Below are positions 38,601 through 47,385 of a stretch of DNA of 64,000 nt, piece by piece. The translations under genes were made by a program, and so were the position numbers. Within the stretch, counting starts at the first letter, position 1, and the number at the start of each line of letters is the position of its first letter. The notes under the pieces were generated by a model. The model saw nothing but the letters and a program-made list of their open reading frames with translations, was not told the origin of the DNA and made no database searches. Origin of the DNA: Misgurnus anguillicaudatus (Eukaryota > Chordata > Actinopteri > Cypriniformes > Cobitidae); contig NC_073355.2 in assembly GCF_027580225.2 (NCBI RefSeq), positions 21,821,501 to 21,885,500 on the forward strand, in the 5' to 3' direction.

Positions 38601-41600
38601 AGAGAGATGGTACTGACCCTGCGTGTCACTCCACCTTGGTCCTGGTAAAAGCTCTTGATCTTAGTCAGGTAAGCTGAGGGAGGGTTTTTCACCTGGAATC
38701 TCTCCTATATAAGGGACAAAGCAACCATCATGAATGCATTCACAATCATGCTTACTAGGGAGTTAGGATCTACACTTTAAAAAATAAAGGTAAAAAATAA
38801 CACTGAAAGTGGTTCACTGCCTCTTAATCATGGGGAACCCCTTTAGGGCTTTTCACACTTGAAATAGTCAACAAAGGGTTATTCTAAACCCCGGGTTAAT
38901 AGAATCCTAGGTTATCTGTTTCATGTTTCACACTGTTCTTACTTAAAGCAACACTATGTAGTTTTTTTACCTTTAAATAATGTCTCTAAAATTATTTCAG
39001 TGATTTTAACTGGACAAATTGTACTGTTGCTGCAACCTGAGCAGCATCCTAGCTGCTACAAGCACACTCTGAAAGTGGCGGTGAAGGGTAGGAAACACAG
39101 CCCCGCCCCTCCCCCTGCCTGCAGAAGAGTGTCTGATACCAGGCACTGTTGCGCTTTTCAACCACATGGGGGAGCTGTAAGTCATTTTTACATGGAAACT
39201 ACATAGTGTTGCTTTAATCAGGGGTTACGGTATTCATTATCTGACTTTCACACTGTGCAAACCGTGGGTTACCAACATTTAAATTTGCATACTTTTATTG
39301 CATATCTTGTTTCCTTCAGAGCAGGGTTTTTATAACCCAGGGTTAATTTCAGTAATAACCACACTTTTAAAATACAAGTGTGAAATGTTTGTTAACTTAA
39401 AATAATCTGGAGGTTATGGCACGTGTGAAAAGCCATATCTAGGATATATGTAGAACCAAGATGTTTCTTTACATAAGGGTGTCTTAATGTTTCTTTGCAT
39501 TATTTCTCTTTTATAAAGGGTATAAAGGGTGAATTCCAATCAGAAGTGATCATCCATCCCCTATTCCTTCGAAGATCGGAAATCTTCGGAAGGGGACATT
39601 TCACAAGACTTTTTTAAGATGTCAAATAAATATTTGGTGTCCCCAGAGTACATATGTAAAGTTCTAGCCCAAATTACCAAAATAGATCATTTATTATAGC
39701 ATATTAAAATTGCCACTTTGTAGGTGTGAGCAAAAATGTGCTGTTTTTGGGTGTGTCCTTTAAAATGCAAATGTGTTGATCTCTGCACTAAATGGCAGTG
39801 CTGTGGATGGATAGTGTGGATTAAGGGGCAATATTATTGCAATATGTCCCCATCAATGTGTAGGCTCTAGCAGGATTAGTGGTGTTTCATAGTGTGGCCG
39901 ATCAAAATACATTTGGCCAATAGAGCAATGAAAAATGTCATTTTCACTTTATTTGGTGCAAATTTGTCAGGATCCTGCCAAAAGTCTTGTTTTATAATTA
40001 TATCTAGTTCATAATGGCAGGGTTCTGACAGTCCCATGTTCTATGTGGAGGTTCATGGCCTTGTGTATCGAGTCATGTGCCTTCGGTGTCTCGCCTCTAG
40101 TCCCCGCCCCCTCGTTGTCCCTGTTAATTATTCATCATTAGTTTATTCCCCTCACCTGTTTCCCCTTGTTATCTTGTTTAGTTTTTCTTATTTTATCCCT
40201 TTGTGTCCATATTAGTCCTGTGCTGGATCACTTTGTACTGTTCGTGTTATTCAAATCGTGTTTTTTTCCAGTTTAAATATCAGTTTAGTCAGTCTAGTCG
40301 AGTTTAGTGTAAAGTTTGTCTTTGTGAAAACCTTTCACAAAGGTTTCCTTGTCTTTGAATAAAGTGTTTTCTGTTTACCCCGACATCATCTGCGATTGGG
40401 TTTTTGTCAAGATCCTTGACAAAATGTTTATGCGACGTCCCCTTCTCGAAATACCCTTAAAGGGTGCAAAAACGGCGTTAGTAATTCACCCTACATTGGC
40501 GAATAAATACATCTTGTGTTATGGTTGCCATAACAACGTGCATTTTTGCACATTCTGCTAAAAAGCTTGCATCACAGTTACCATAGAGACACAAATATTA
40601 ACACAGGAAGTGCATAGCCACAGTTTCACCACCTTAAGTTTCTGACATCATTCACCTACTGTTTCTCTGTTTCCCTATAAGTCACACAGGTTTCAACTGT
40701 TTCCCCACTTTTAGTTTAGACCTTGTTTCATTTATATGCAACATGAACTTAGCTTAAAAACACATAAAAACTTTAAAAGTGATACATTCTTTGCAAACAA
40801 TCTTTATGTCTCAGTGTTTCAATTTTAATATTTTTTATCAAACACTACTATGTTCGCCCATAGTGTACAAAATAAGAAATTGTATTAGCTCATGAGCAAG
40901 GATGGTATGTGAATATCAAATACATAGCATGCAAGATAAAAACAGATGAGTTTTATTAATGATTTTTATCAATTATCAGATAGGTATGCATTTGAGTTTT
41001 TATGTGCACTTTAAAATTAAGAAGAAAAATAACTGAATTGTCAATTATATGCTGATATATTTCTAAAACTACATTTTCCCCCTTAACCATACATTTTTCT
41101 TCTTGCCTTTGAGATGCTGATGTAGATTAGTCATCCCTCAACTCCATCCCCCAAGACAGAAAACTACAAATGCTATTTCTATCGCTATGTAACGCAGTGT
41201 GTCAGTTTTCATATGTCTAAATGTGGTCCACCAGACAACTTCCTCTCAAGTAGGTCACACCCACAATATATCGACACTACAGACAATCTGCATGTAATTA
41301 TACGTACTTGGAAATAATACATGTAAATGAGATGAACAGTCAAAATTCAAATGATTCATATAGAGAGAAGTAAAAACTTCATGTTGTGATCTGACTTTAT
41401 TGGGATTCTCGTTATGTGGAATCTCTCCTGATCACAGACCAGCTCCCATTTTTTCTCATTGTCATACTGACTAAGAAGCTTCATTTTATCTGGAGGCAGA
41501 TTCATGGTGCTCTGGCAACAGAAATAAGAGAGAAAGATGGGCATCAGGTCAGTGTTCACAAGAAGGTTTGTGTATATTAACAGATCCATGCATTCAAGAA

Positions 41601-44600
41601 AAGGTTGATCAATACAGTTATGATCTGCTGCTTGTGGTTTATGGGTTTAACAGAAGACTTCCACGGTTTCTGATAACATCTATCATTCATACTACTGTTC
41701 AAATGTTTAGAAATACCTCACTGAACAGCCTGATCTCACGAGAAATCATACATATTTTACGAGTTGGCTCATTCGTATCAGTTCATACGAAGTTAATTCT
41801 GCAAAATCGTACGATTCTCATGAAAAAAAAAACACGAAACCCAACCCCTAACCCCGCACCTACCTGTAACCCCAACGTCACAGGGGTCAAGGCAAATCGT
41901 ACCAAAACTTACGAATGTGGTCGTATGAATGGTTACGAATAAGCCAACTTGTAAAATATGTACGAATTCTTGTGAGATAGCGTTTCAGCGAAATATTTCT
42001 CATGATCCTAAAAATCAGTTGATCAGAAGGTTATTTTGTTGAAAAAAGTTTAAAAATATATATTTGAAATAGAAGACTCAAAACAAATAATAAATATATA
42101 TGAATAGCCCACCACAAAGTTTAAAAATTCCTTTTTGCACTTATATTTTTTTAATCAACTTGAATTAATTTCACATTTACTGACTAGTTCGTATAAAAAA
42201 TACTTTATTTTTATAATTTATATCAACTCCTTACAAGTCAAGAAAGTAAATTTAAGTTGATTAAACTTTTTTTAAGTGCAACAAGGATGTTACTACGGAG
42301 CCACTAAAGAGAAACGGAGCAAAAATTTAAGAAAGTTTAGTTTTGCGTGCGCACGTGAGACTATCGTGTGCACGCGTAATAGTTTCACGTGAGCACATGA
42401 AACTAAACTTTCGATTTTTTTACTCCAATGTAGAGCTGGGCATAGATTAATCTAGATTAATCTCATACAAAATAAAAGTAATTTTTTGCATAATATATGA
42501 GTTTGTGCTGTATGTAAATATTATGTATATGTAAACACACACACATACATGTACATTTAAGAAATGTTTTATTTATATATAGTTTTTTTATATATATAAT
42601 ATAGAATATATAAAAATATAAATAAATATACATACACATGTAAATGTTTCTTAAATACATACATGAATGTGTGTGTATTTATTTAAACATAATTATTACA
42701 CACAGCACAAACTCATATATTATGCAAAAAATTACTTTTATTTTGCATGAGATTAATCTAGATTTATCTATGCCCAGCTCTACTCCAATGTCACCTTAGG
42801 GGCTCGGTAGTTTTTACAGTGTGTAGTGTAAAAAAAATAAGTAGTAATGATTATAATGTGGTATTTAATTTAAGTTTTTGTTTTACAAAAATTATGAGAA
42901 CAAAGTCATAATATTTATAGAATAAAGTCAAAATAGCAAGAATAAAGTCATAATATTTATAGGATAAAGTCAAAATAACAAGAATAAAGTCATAATATTT
43001 ATAGGATAAAGTCAAAATAGCAAGAATAACGTCATAATATTTTTAAAATGCAATCAACATAAGAAGAATAAACTTGTGATATTTCAGGAAAAGTAAAAAT
43101 GAGGAAAAAAGTATTAGTGACACGACAATAAAGGCGTAATATTTTGAGAATGAAGTCGTCATTTTCACATTAACTTGTTAGGATTTAATGTTTGGTAATG
43201 TTTCTTTTTGAAAAATTATGACTTTTCCCCAGAATGTTATTAATTTTTACTTTTCTCACAAAAACCGCCAGTTAAATCTCACATAATAATGGCTTTATTC
43301 TCAAGATGTGTGCTTTTTTTAACTTGGCCCTATGGGAACTCTAATATAGGATGAGACATCAAGAAGCTGCTTTTATAAATGCCATCAGTACAATTCTGTA
43401 AATTCTAGTAAAATGTGAATACTGATATACCACACTTATGTCTACATATTGTGTATGCTGTCAGTCACAACATAATTCCTATAGTTACAGTTACGTTATT
43501 TTATAGTTTTGTGAGCTTAATATTATGATAAAATGTGGAAAAAATATGAATAGAAAGTGTTTGTAATCTTTTGATCAGTAATTCTTGTCATAGTCATCAT
43601 TGACAGTCATCATTATACATGACATCAGTCCAGTGGATAAAACGGAAATGTGATCATTCATGTAGGCTAACTATGACTATTTTTTAGTGTTGGGACAAGA
43701 GGCTTATTAAATATTAATTTATTTATTTGTTTATAGTCCATGTAGATTAAAGATTTTTGTAATAAGAAGCTGTAAGATGTATAAAGTACTTAGTTTGGGG
43801 ACAGGTGGGCTATGACCTCAGTGATTAATTATGTATTCTCATAACTGTAATAAAACATGAAAATGAAATGAAATTGCACATTTGTGGCTCCGATTCATTT
43901 ACTATATTAACACGGTTAATGTCCATCATTTACCCCTTAGACACTAATATCTCACATTGCACTTTAGTTCTTTAATCTCTTGAAGATCATACGCAGTGTC
44001 AGTCATCAGTCTGATGCAATTTCACTTCCTGAAAAGGCCTGCGTTGCCTATACATCTTCAATTCCACTTTATACCTTATAGCCTACACAGTGTTAGTGGC
44101 AATCATTCAAACATTTTAATGTTTTACACTCTCACATGCATTTGTAGACAAACTTAAGAGGGTGTGGTTTGTGGACAAGGGTGTTAAGTGCAGTCTAGAA
44201 GCGTTGGGTGTTTCCTCCCAAAGCAGCTAGAAGCTTCCGCTCTGTGTGATCATCTTTTTTTAAGTGTGTGTGTGCATAAAGAGCGATAGCGGTCTCAGAA
44301 AGACACGAAGCTGATTTTTGAAGAAAAAAAAGTATATCAGGGTGGGGCTGAGAGGAAGACTGTGGTCAACTGGTATTTATCATAAAAAGTAATTAAATCA
44401 GTGAATACATTATAATCATATAATAAATGAATAGGGAATTATGTGAAAATTATAGCTCATAGCCCAGGACAAACATTTGCCAGTGTAAAGACGTGTAAAT
44501 CGGGCTGCCCTTGTCACAGGGCCTGATACAACATTTTCGTCTGTCACTATTGTCGCAACACTATTGTTTACATAGTAAATAACCGACTAAACTACATCGT

Positions 44601-45392
44601 TGACATACAGTAAGAGTATAGAGCTATAAAATGAATATAGATACCTCAGAGATTTTGAGGTCATACATTTTTAATTAAGCTTTTATTAATGATCAATTGA
44701 ACACCACAAATATTATCCAATAAAAGGGATCTCACATTTATGAGGATAACAAACTGATGTAACATAAATAGTTTAAGGTAGTGGTATAACTTCTGTTCTA
44801 CATTTAACTAAAATATTAAGATGACATAATCTATTGGACATGGCCTCTTTTAGTCTCATGACTTCTCATAAGAGGTTTCCTAATTTGTCATCCCTCCACT
44901 GCAAGTTCCTGAATGAAAAGACCATGTGGAACTAAGGTAACAGTATTTGTACTGTTACACCCAGATTTGGTAATAAAGCTGAAATAGATAAATATCAGCA
45001 CTGTTTTCCCAAATTATAATAATTCACACTTCAAAAATGTCAGGTGAATGCATTCGTTTGTATGCGTGAGCCTTTTCTACAATAGGGCTCTGTGTAATCA
45101 TAACAAATGGTTTATGTTGTCCTAGAAAAGCAGAATGTCACTTTTTATTTAAAACAGGAAGTGTCATTGACTAGTTGCTTTAGTGAAATAGTGTCACTGT
45201 TTTCATTGCTGTGTATAACATACTCACCAAAACCGCATTGAACCGCTCCTCCAGCTCTTCTTCGGGGGGCATGGGTAGTTTAGGAGGGGCACTTTTCTTT
45301 TTGATTTGGGAAGGAGTGGGGTTCATACCACTTGTTGAACCCTTGGTCTCCTGCCCTTCATCCTGCTCTAGGCCGCCTGCTGCATTACCCAT
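25859..45392 (-). CDS. fmnl1: fmnl1, formin-like 1, complete, 26 coding exons
   Basis: Diaphanous-related formin: FH2 nucleates and elongates actin filaments, FH1 feeds profilin-actin, N-terminal GBD/FH3 binds Rho GTPases and is autoinhibited by the DAD. Exons, 5' to 3': 45392-45228, 41511-41428, 38704-38618, 37795-37722, 37629-37546, 37351-37208, 35977-35869, 35780-35704, 35607-35514, 33163-33089, 32462-32352, 32188-32039, 31918-31817, 31263-30987, 30836-30567, 30481-30357, 30268-30066, 29937-29703, 29619-29551, 29476-29396, 28304-28175, 28080-27917, 27820-27719, 26611-26513, 26370-26265, 25923-25859. The sum is 3282 nt, 1093 residues (human about 1100). MGNAAGG at the start is a myristoylation signal; [20 protein letters not shown] and [18 protein letters not shown] are diagnostic for FMNL. 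All introns are GT-AG except 2 and 17. Could be either teleost fmnl1 duplicate. Confidence 0.95.
26806..27511. mobile_element. TTAA-flanked foldback element, family A copy 2
   Basis: Same family as 4536-5360, between fmnl1 exons 24 and 23. TTAA at 26806-26809 and 27508-27511. The centre is shorter and more diverged than in the other copies; both arms retain the cattttnggcaagaaaaat and ggatcgttta words. Confidence 0.85.
27719..30481 (-). CDS. fmnl1: fmnl1 exons 16-23: FH2 domain
   Basis: Residues about 635-1004. Exon 16 contains [20 protein letters not shown], with the lasso Trp used in FH2 dimerisation. Exon 17 contains [14 protein letters not shown] with the conserved Ile that contacts actin, exon 18 [14 protein letters not shown] and [15 protein letters not shown], and exon 20 [19 protein letters not shown] with the GNYMN signature. 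Exons 21-23 finish the post domain ([15 protein letters not shown]). No catalytic landmark is missing, so the FH2 should be active. Exon 17 ends without a GT donor (see findings). Confidence 0.95.
28465..29348. mobile_element. TTAA-flanked foldback element, family A copy 3
   Basis: Family A copy between fmnl1 exons 21 and 20, TTAA at 28465-28468 and 29345-29348. The 5' arm carries many T-to-C changes (for example CCACTCACCACCATATG) relative to copy 1, while the 3' arm is closer to it. Confidence 0.85.
30567..30836 (-). CDS. fmnl1: fmnl1 exon 15: poly-proline FH1 domain
   Basis: Ninety residues, residues about 545-634, with proline tracts of 9, 11, 10, 7 and 5 interrupted by Gly/Ala/Leu. FH1 tracts bind profilin and deliver actin to the FH2 dimer. 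Acceptor attctcag, donor ACAG|gtgaag. The opposite strand of this exon is also open (Gly/Glu/Val-rich frames) only because of the repetitive composition; those frames have no splice or start logic. Confidence 0.95.
30987..33163 (-). CDS. fmnl1: fmnl1 exons 10-14: end of FH3 and coiled-coil linker
   Basis: Residues about 307-544. Exon 11 carries [20 protein letters not shown] and exon 12 the highly conserved [21 protein letters not shown]. Exons 13 and 14 form a charged coiled coil with a striking Arg/Glu alternation (ERERE and RERERE runs, near 31140-31215), then [11 protein letters not shown] and [13 protein letters not shown] leading to FH1. The Arg/Glu run is encoded by a GAGAGC-type simple repeat, so its length could vary between alleles. 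Confidence 0.92.
31428..31731. mobile_element. foldback element with internal GTGCGCACGTGAAA array
   Basis: Ends TACGGAGCCCCTAAGG and CCTTAGGGGCTCCGTA, with AGCAAAAATTTAAA against TTTAGATTTTTTTACTCC inside. The centre is an irregular array of TTTTGCGTGCTCACGTGAAA-like units in both orientations. It lies between fmnl1 exons 14 and 13. A second copy at 42294-42809 is split by another transposon. Confidence 0.8.
32583..32865. mobile_element. TTAA-flanked MITE, family C copy 1
   Basis: TTAA at 32583-32586 and 32862-32865; ends AGCAACACTATGTAGTTTTT and AACTACATAGTGTTGCT. 275 bp inside, GC-richer centre. Between fmnl1 exons 11 and 10. Confidence 0.85.
34392..34930. mobile_element. TTAA-flanked element, family E copy 1
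   Basis: TTAA at 34392-34395 and 34927-34930, left end AGGGGCCATGTCACAAGAC. Interior words GGTGTCCCCAGAGTA, TTGCCACTTTGTAGG and ACCCAATTATAGCACTTAAA recur in a 5' fragment at 39591-39850 and a fuller copy at about 48000-48525. Confidence 0.7.
35514..45392 (-). CDS. fmnl1: fmnl1 exons 1-9: myristoylated N-terminus and GBD/FH3 region
   Basis: Residues 1-306. Start ATG 45390-45392 is chosen because it gives MGNAAGG with Gly2 and Asn3 for N-myristoylation; an in-frame GTG just before is not plausible. Residues 30-40 are basic and proline-rich ([13 protein letters not shown]), then the GTPase-binding/FH3 armadillo repeats start at LEERFNAVL. Conserved landmarks are [13 protein letters not shown] (exon 2), [13 protein letters not shown] (exon 3), [18 protein letters not shown] (exon 4), [17 protein letters not shown] (exon 7) and [17 protein letters not shown] (exon 9). 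Introns here hold most of the transposons described separately. Confidence 0.92.
36243..37155. mobile_element. 913-bp transposon with perfect 9-bp target duplication
   Basis: Begins TAGCCTGGTAATACC and ends GACGTAGTCAGGCTA, sharing the TAGCCTG terminus. AAGTAATCT is duplicated exactly at 36234-36242 and 37156-37164. Short frames on both strands look non-coding. It lies between fmnl1 exons 7 and 6. Superfamily is uncertain: a 9-bp duplication suggests MULE-like, or 8 bp if a hAT boundary is drawn. Confidence 0.8.
37891..38577. mobile_element. old element interrupted by a GTTCCCTTTCGAGGGAAC repeat
   Basis: Outer ends caGGGTTCACACACCTTAG and its rough complement (tttcaaggatttc) bracket an element with CCTTTCAAGGACTTTCC-type words. 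Inside, 38033-38298 begins GTTCCCTTTCGAGGGAACTC and closes with GTTCCCTTTTCAGGGAACAA and acatacgtaacccgagac. This inner unit is a repeat I associate with cyprinid genomes. Confidence 0.55.
38943..39217. mobile_element. TTAA-flanked MITE, family C copy 2
   Basis: TTAA at 38943-38946 and 39214-39217. Nearly identical to copy 1, the main difference being absence of a 9-bp segment (agaacaact) near the left end plus a few substitutions. Same orientation; fmnl1 intron 2. Confidence 0.85.
41735..41985. repeat. TTCGTA-type MITE
   Basis: Left arm ATCTCACGAGAAATCATAC and right arm TACGAATTCTTGTGAGATAG are inverted, with ACGAGTTGGCTCATTCGTA against GTTACGAATAAGCCAACTTG next inward. The centre is C/A-rich (aacccaacccctaacc). 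In fmnl1 intron 1, just upstream of exon 2. Confidence 0.7.
42431..42782. mobile_element. hAT MITE with perfect 8-bp target duplication, nested
   Basis: Ends TAGAGCTGGGCATAGATTAA and TATGCCCAGCTCTA; CTCCAATG is duplicated exactly at 42423-42430 and 42783-42790. 352 bp, AT-rich palindromic interior. Terminal TAGAGC/GCTCTA plus 8-bp duplication is the hAT signature. The host is the second GGAGCCCCTAAGG foldback (42294-42809). Confidence 0.9.
42898..43045 (+). repeat. 42-bp tandem repeat, about 3.5 copies
   Basis: Unit caagaataaagtcataatat then ttataggataaagtcaaaata; the CAAGAATAA anchor recurs at 42937, 42979 and 43021, exactly 42 bp apart. In fmnl1 intron 1. Confidence 0.85.
43100..45200. other. 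fmnl1 intron 1, mostly unique sequence
   Basis: Unlike the rest of the gene, this 2-kb part of intron 1 shows no clear transposon. It contains GGAAGTG/CACTTCC words (44023, 45160) that could be ETS sites, unremarkable in number. No exon is seen. Confidence 0.45.
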
Positions 45393-45864
45393 CACGACTT
45401 TCTTTAGGAATTCCAGGATATAGATCTGTTAAGGAAAGAACTGCTGACAATTCCAAAAGCACAATCTGTGACGAAATCCCAGACTGCAAATCACTGCTCC
45501 TTAATCCAGTTGTAGGAAAAAATACACTGAAGCGTAAAAGGTCGGACACATGGACTCTCCTTGAGGATGTGCTGTTAGTAAAGTCAAGGCCTATAAAATG
45601 ACCAAAACTAAGCGAAAATTGAATGTTAGTAACCTTGTCCACTCCAGAATGGTGTAACAGATTATGTAACTCTCAAAAGAAAGAGAGTTGTCAAAATCGC
45701 AGCAGAAAAAACCCAAATCTTCTTCGATTTCAAAATGGAGGATAAGATGCACATGCACTTATGCTTAGTAAAAAAATAACAAGAATTCTTCTGTTAATAC
45801 TCTCACAAGAAAGACGGTCCAAAGTTCACCCCTCCAGTGTCTCAATGTAAAACATGTTGATTAC

Positions 45865-46103
45865 CGGTGCAGCGGGCCTTTATCCAGAAGTCTGTGTCTC
45901 TTGCTTGAGTGTTGGAGCATCTTTCACAAAACTTTCTGCGTGTGTCCGCACCTTTCCTCCAATCAAGTTTCTTTCGACAGGCGATGCAGATGTTTATAAA
46001 TTTACATGAAGGCACCTGTCCGGACACACTATTGTGTGTTGCTGTAATGAAGGAGAAGCAAGTGAGCGAGCAGAAGGAAACCACAGAAAAGCAGAAGCTT
46101 ACC
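45865..46103 (-). CDS. putative orphan exon pair with CxxC...CxxC motif
   Basis: On the - strand, an exon at 46041-45865 (acceptor tcattacag, donor ACCG|gtaatc) is open with phase 1 at both ends. It reads ICIACRKKLDWRKG, then RRKFCERCSNTQARDTDFW and IKARCT. Two CxxC pairs about 19 residues apart suggest a zinc ribbon. A possible upstream exon ends at 46103 (AGCTG|gtaagc), leaving a 61-bp intron. I do not recognise the family. Splicing onward to the fmnl1 first-exon acceptor (45425) would run into a stop overlapping the fmnl1 ATG, so it is not an fmnl1 N-terminal extension. It could be a separate small gene, a uORF-bearing leader, or chance. Confidence 0.3.
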
Positions 46104-46125
46104 AGCTTCCTGAACACCTCGCACA

Positions 46126-46170
46126 ACAGAGAAAGAGAGAGAGAGAGACAGAGAGAGAGACAGAGGGTGT
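46126..46170. repeat. GAGA microsatellite
   Basis: Imperfect (GA)n with CAGAGA interruptions, just upstream of the putative CxxC exons. Confidence 0.8.
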
Positions 46171-46479
46171 GTCAATTTGTTGTTACAGATACTAACTAAA
46201 ATGTTTGTATTTGAAAAATAAGAAGGCCTTTGCAACTGGCCATGCGTTTAACTGACAACTAAAATAGTACTTATGTGTGAATTATATAATGCCTACTAAA
46301 GGCAGGGTATCAGGGCAACATTTTTAGTTTCGTCCTGATAGCAATCACTATGTTAAAGTGTTTATATGTATTTTTAATAGGGCTGTCAATTGACAAAAAT
46401 ATTTAATCTTAATTAATCGCATGATTGACGTGAGTCAGCTTGTGATTAATCGCACATTTTTATATGTTCTATATTTACC

Positions 46480-46636
46480 TTAGTAGTTATAGAAGGTGCT
46501 TTCTGTCAAAATATGATTTATGACCCCCTGTCAATCATGCTTTGACAGGTAGGCCACTACCTGTCAAAACATGATTGACAGGGGGTCATAAATCATATAT
46601 CATATTTTGACAGAAAGCGCCTTCTATAACTACTTA
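46480..46636. repeat. 157-bp near-perfect hairpin
   Basis: The left arm (TTAGTAGTTATAGAAGG...GACCCCCTGTCAATCATG) is complementary to the right arm ending CCTTCTATAACTACTTA over about 75 bp, with a loop of a few bases around 46553 (taggccacta). It is embedded in an AGGGCTGTCAATTGA-type MITE starting near 46379. Confidence 0.8.
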
Positions 46637-46638
46637 CA

Positions 46639-47385
46639 TTAAAGGGACACTCCACTTTTTTTGAAAATAGGCTCATTTTCCAGCTCCTCTAGAGTTAAAC
46701 ATTTGATTTTTACAGTTTTGGAATCCATTCAGCCGATCTCCGAGTCTGATGGTACCACTTTTAGCATAGCTTAGCATAATCCATTGAATCTGATTAGACC
46801 ATTAGCATTGCGCTAAAAATAACCAAAGAGTTTTTTAATTTTTCAGATTCAAAACTTGACTCTTCTGTAGTTACATCACCAAGACCGACCGAAAATTAAA
46901 AGTTGCCATTTTCTAGGCAGATATGGCTAGGAACTATACTCTTATTCTCAGCTATTCTCATATTACACAGCAGCCAAAAATAGTCCCCTTTGTAACTTTG
47001 AATGGCAGGGGACTATTTTCGTGCAGTGCGTAATATCATTGCACCTCCTGCAGCCATGTTACAGCAGCAAAGTCCTTGATTATTACACCAGAATAAGGGT
47101 ATAGTTTCTAAACATTTTTTTTTGTCGGTCTTTGTACATGATGTAACTACAGAAGAGTCAAGTTTTAAAAAGGAAACATATCAAAACTCTTTGGTTACTT
47201 TTTAGGGTGATGCTAATGGTCTAATCAGATTCAATGGATTATGCTAAGCTATGCTAAAAGGGGTAGCGCCAGACCCGGAGATCGGCTGAATGGATTCCAA
47301 AACAGATAAAATCAAATGCTTAACTCAGCTGGAAAATGTCTGGAAAATGAGCATATTTTCAAAAAAAAGTGGAGTGTCCCTTTAA
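46639..47385. mobile_element. TTAA-flanked foldback element, family B copy 2
   Basis: TTAA at 46639-46642 and 47382-47385; ends AGGGACACTCCACTTTTTTT and its complement. The interior includes the cattgcacctcctgcagcca segment shared with copy 1. It lies between fmnl1 and mlx. Confidence 0.85.

Noticed and set aside
41428..41589. fmnl1 exon 2 as a terminal exon giving a truncated protein
   Set aside because: Readthrough gives 16 extra codons and a stop, but all downstream exons are intact and in phase, so a splicing anomaly is the simpler reading.
46126..46235. Leu/Ser repeat protein on the minus strand at the GAGA tract
   Set aside because: The SLSLSL run is translated microsatellite; only the following exon-like segment deserved mention.
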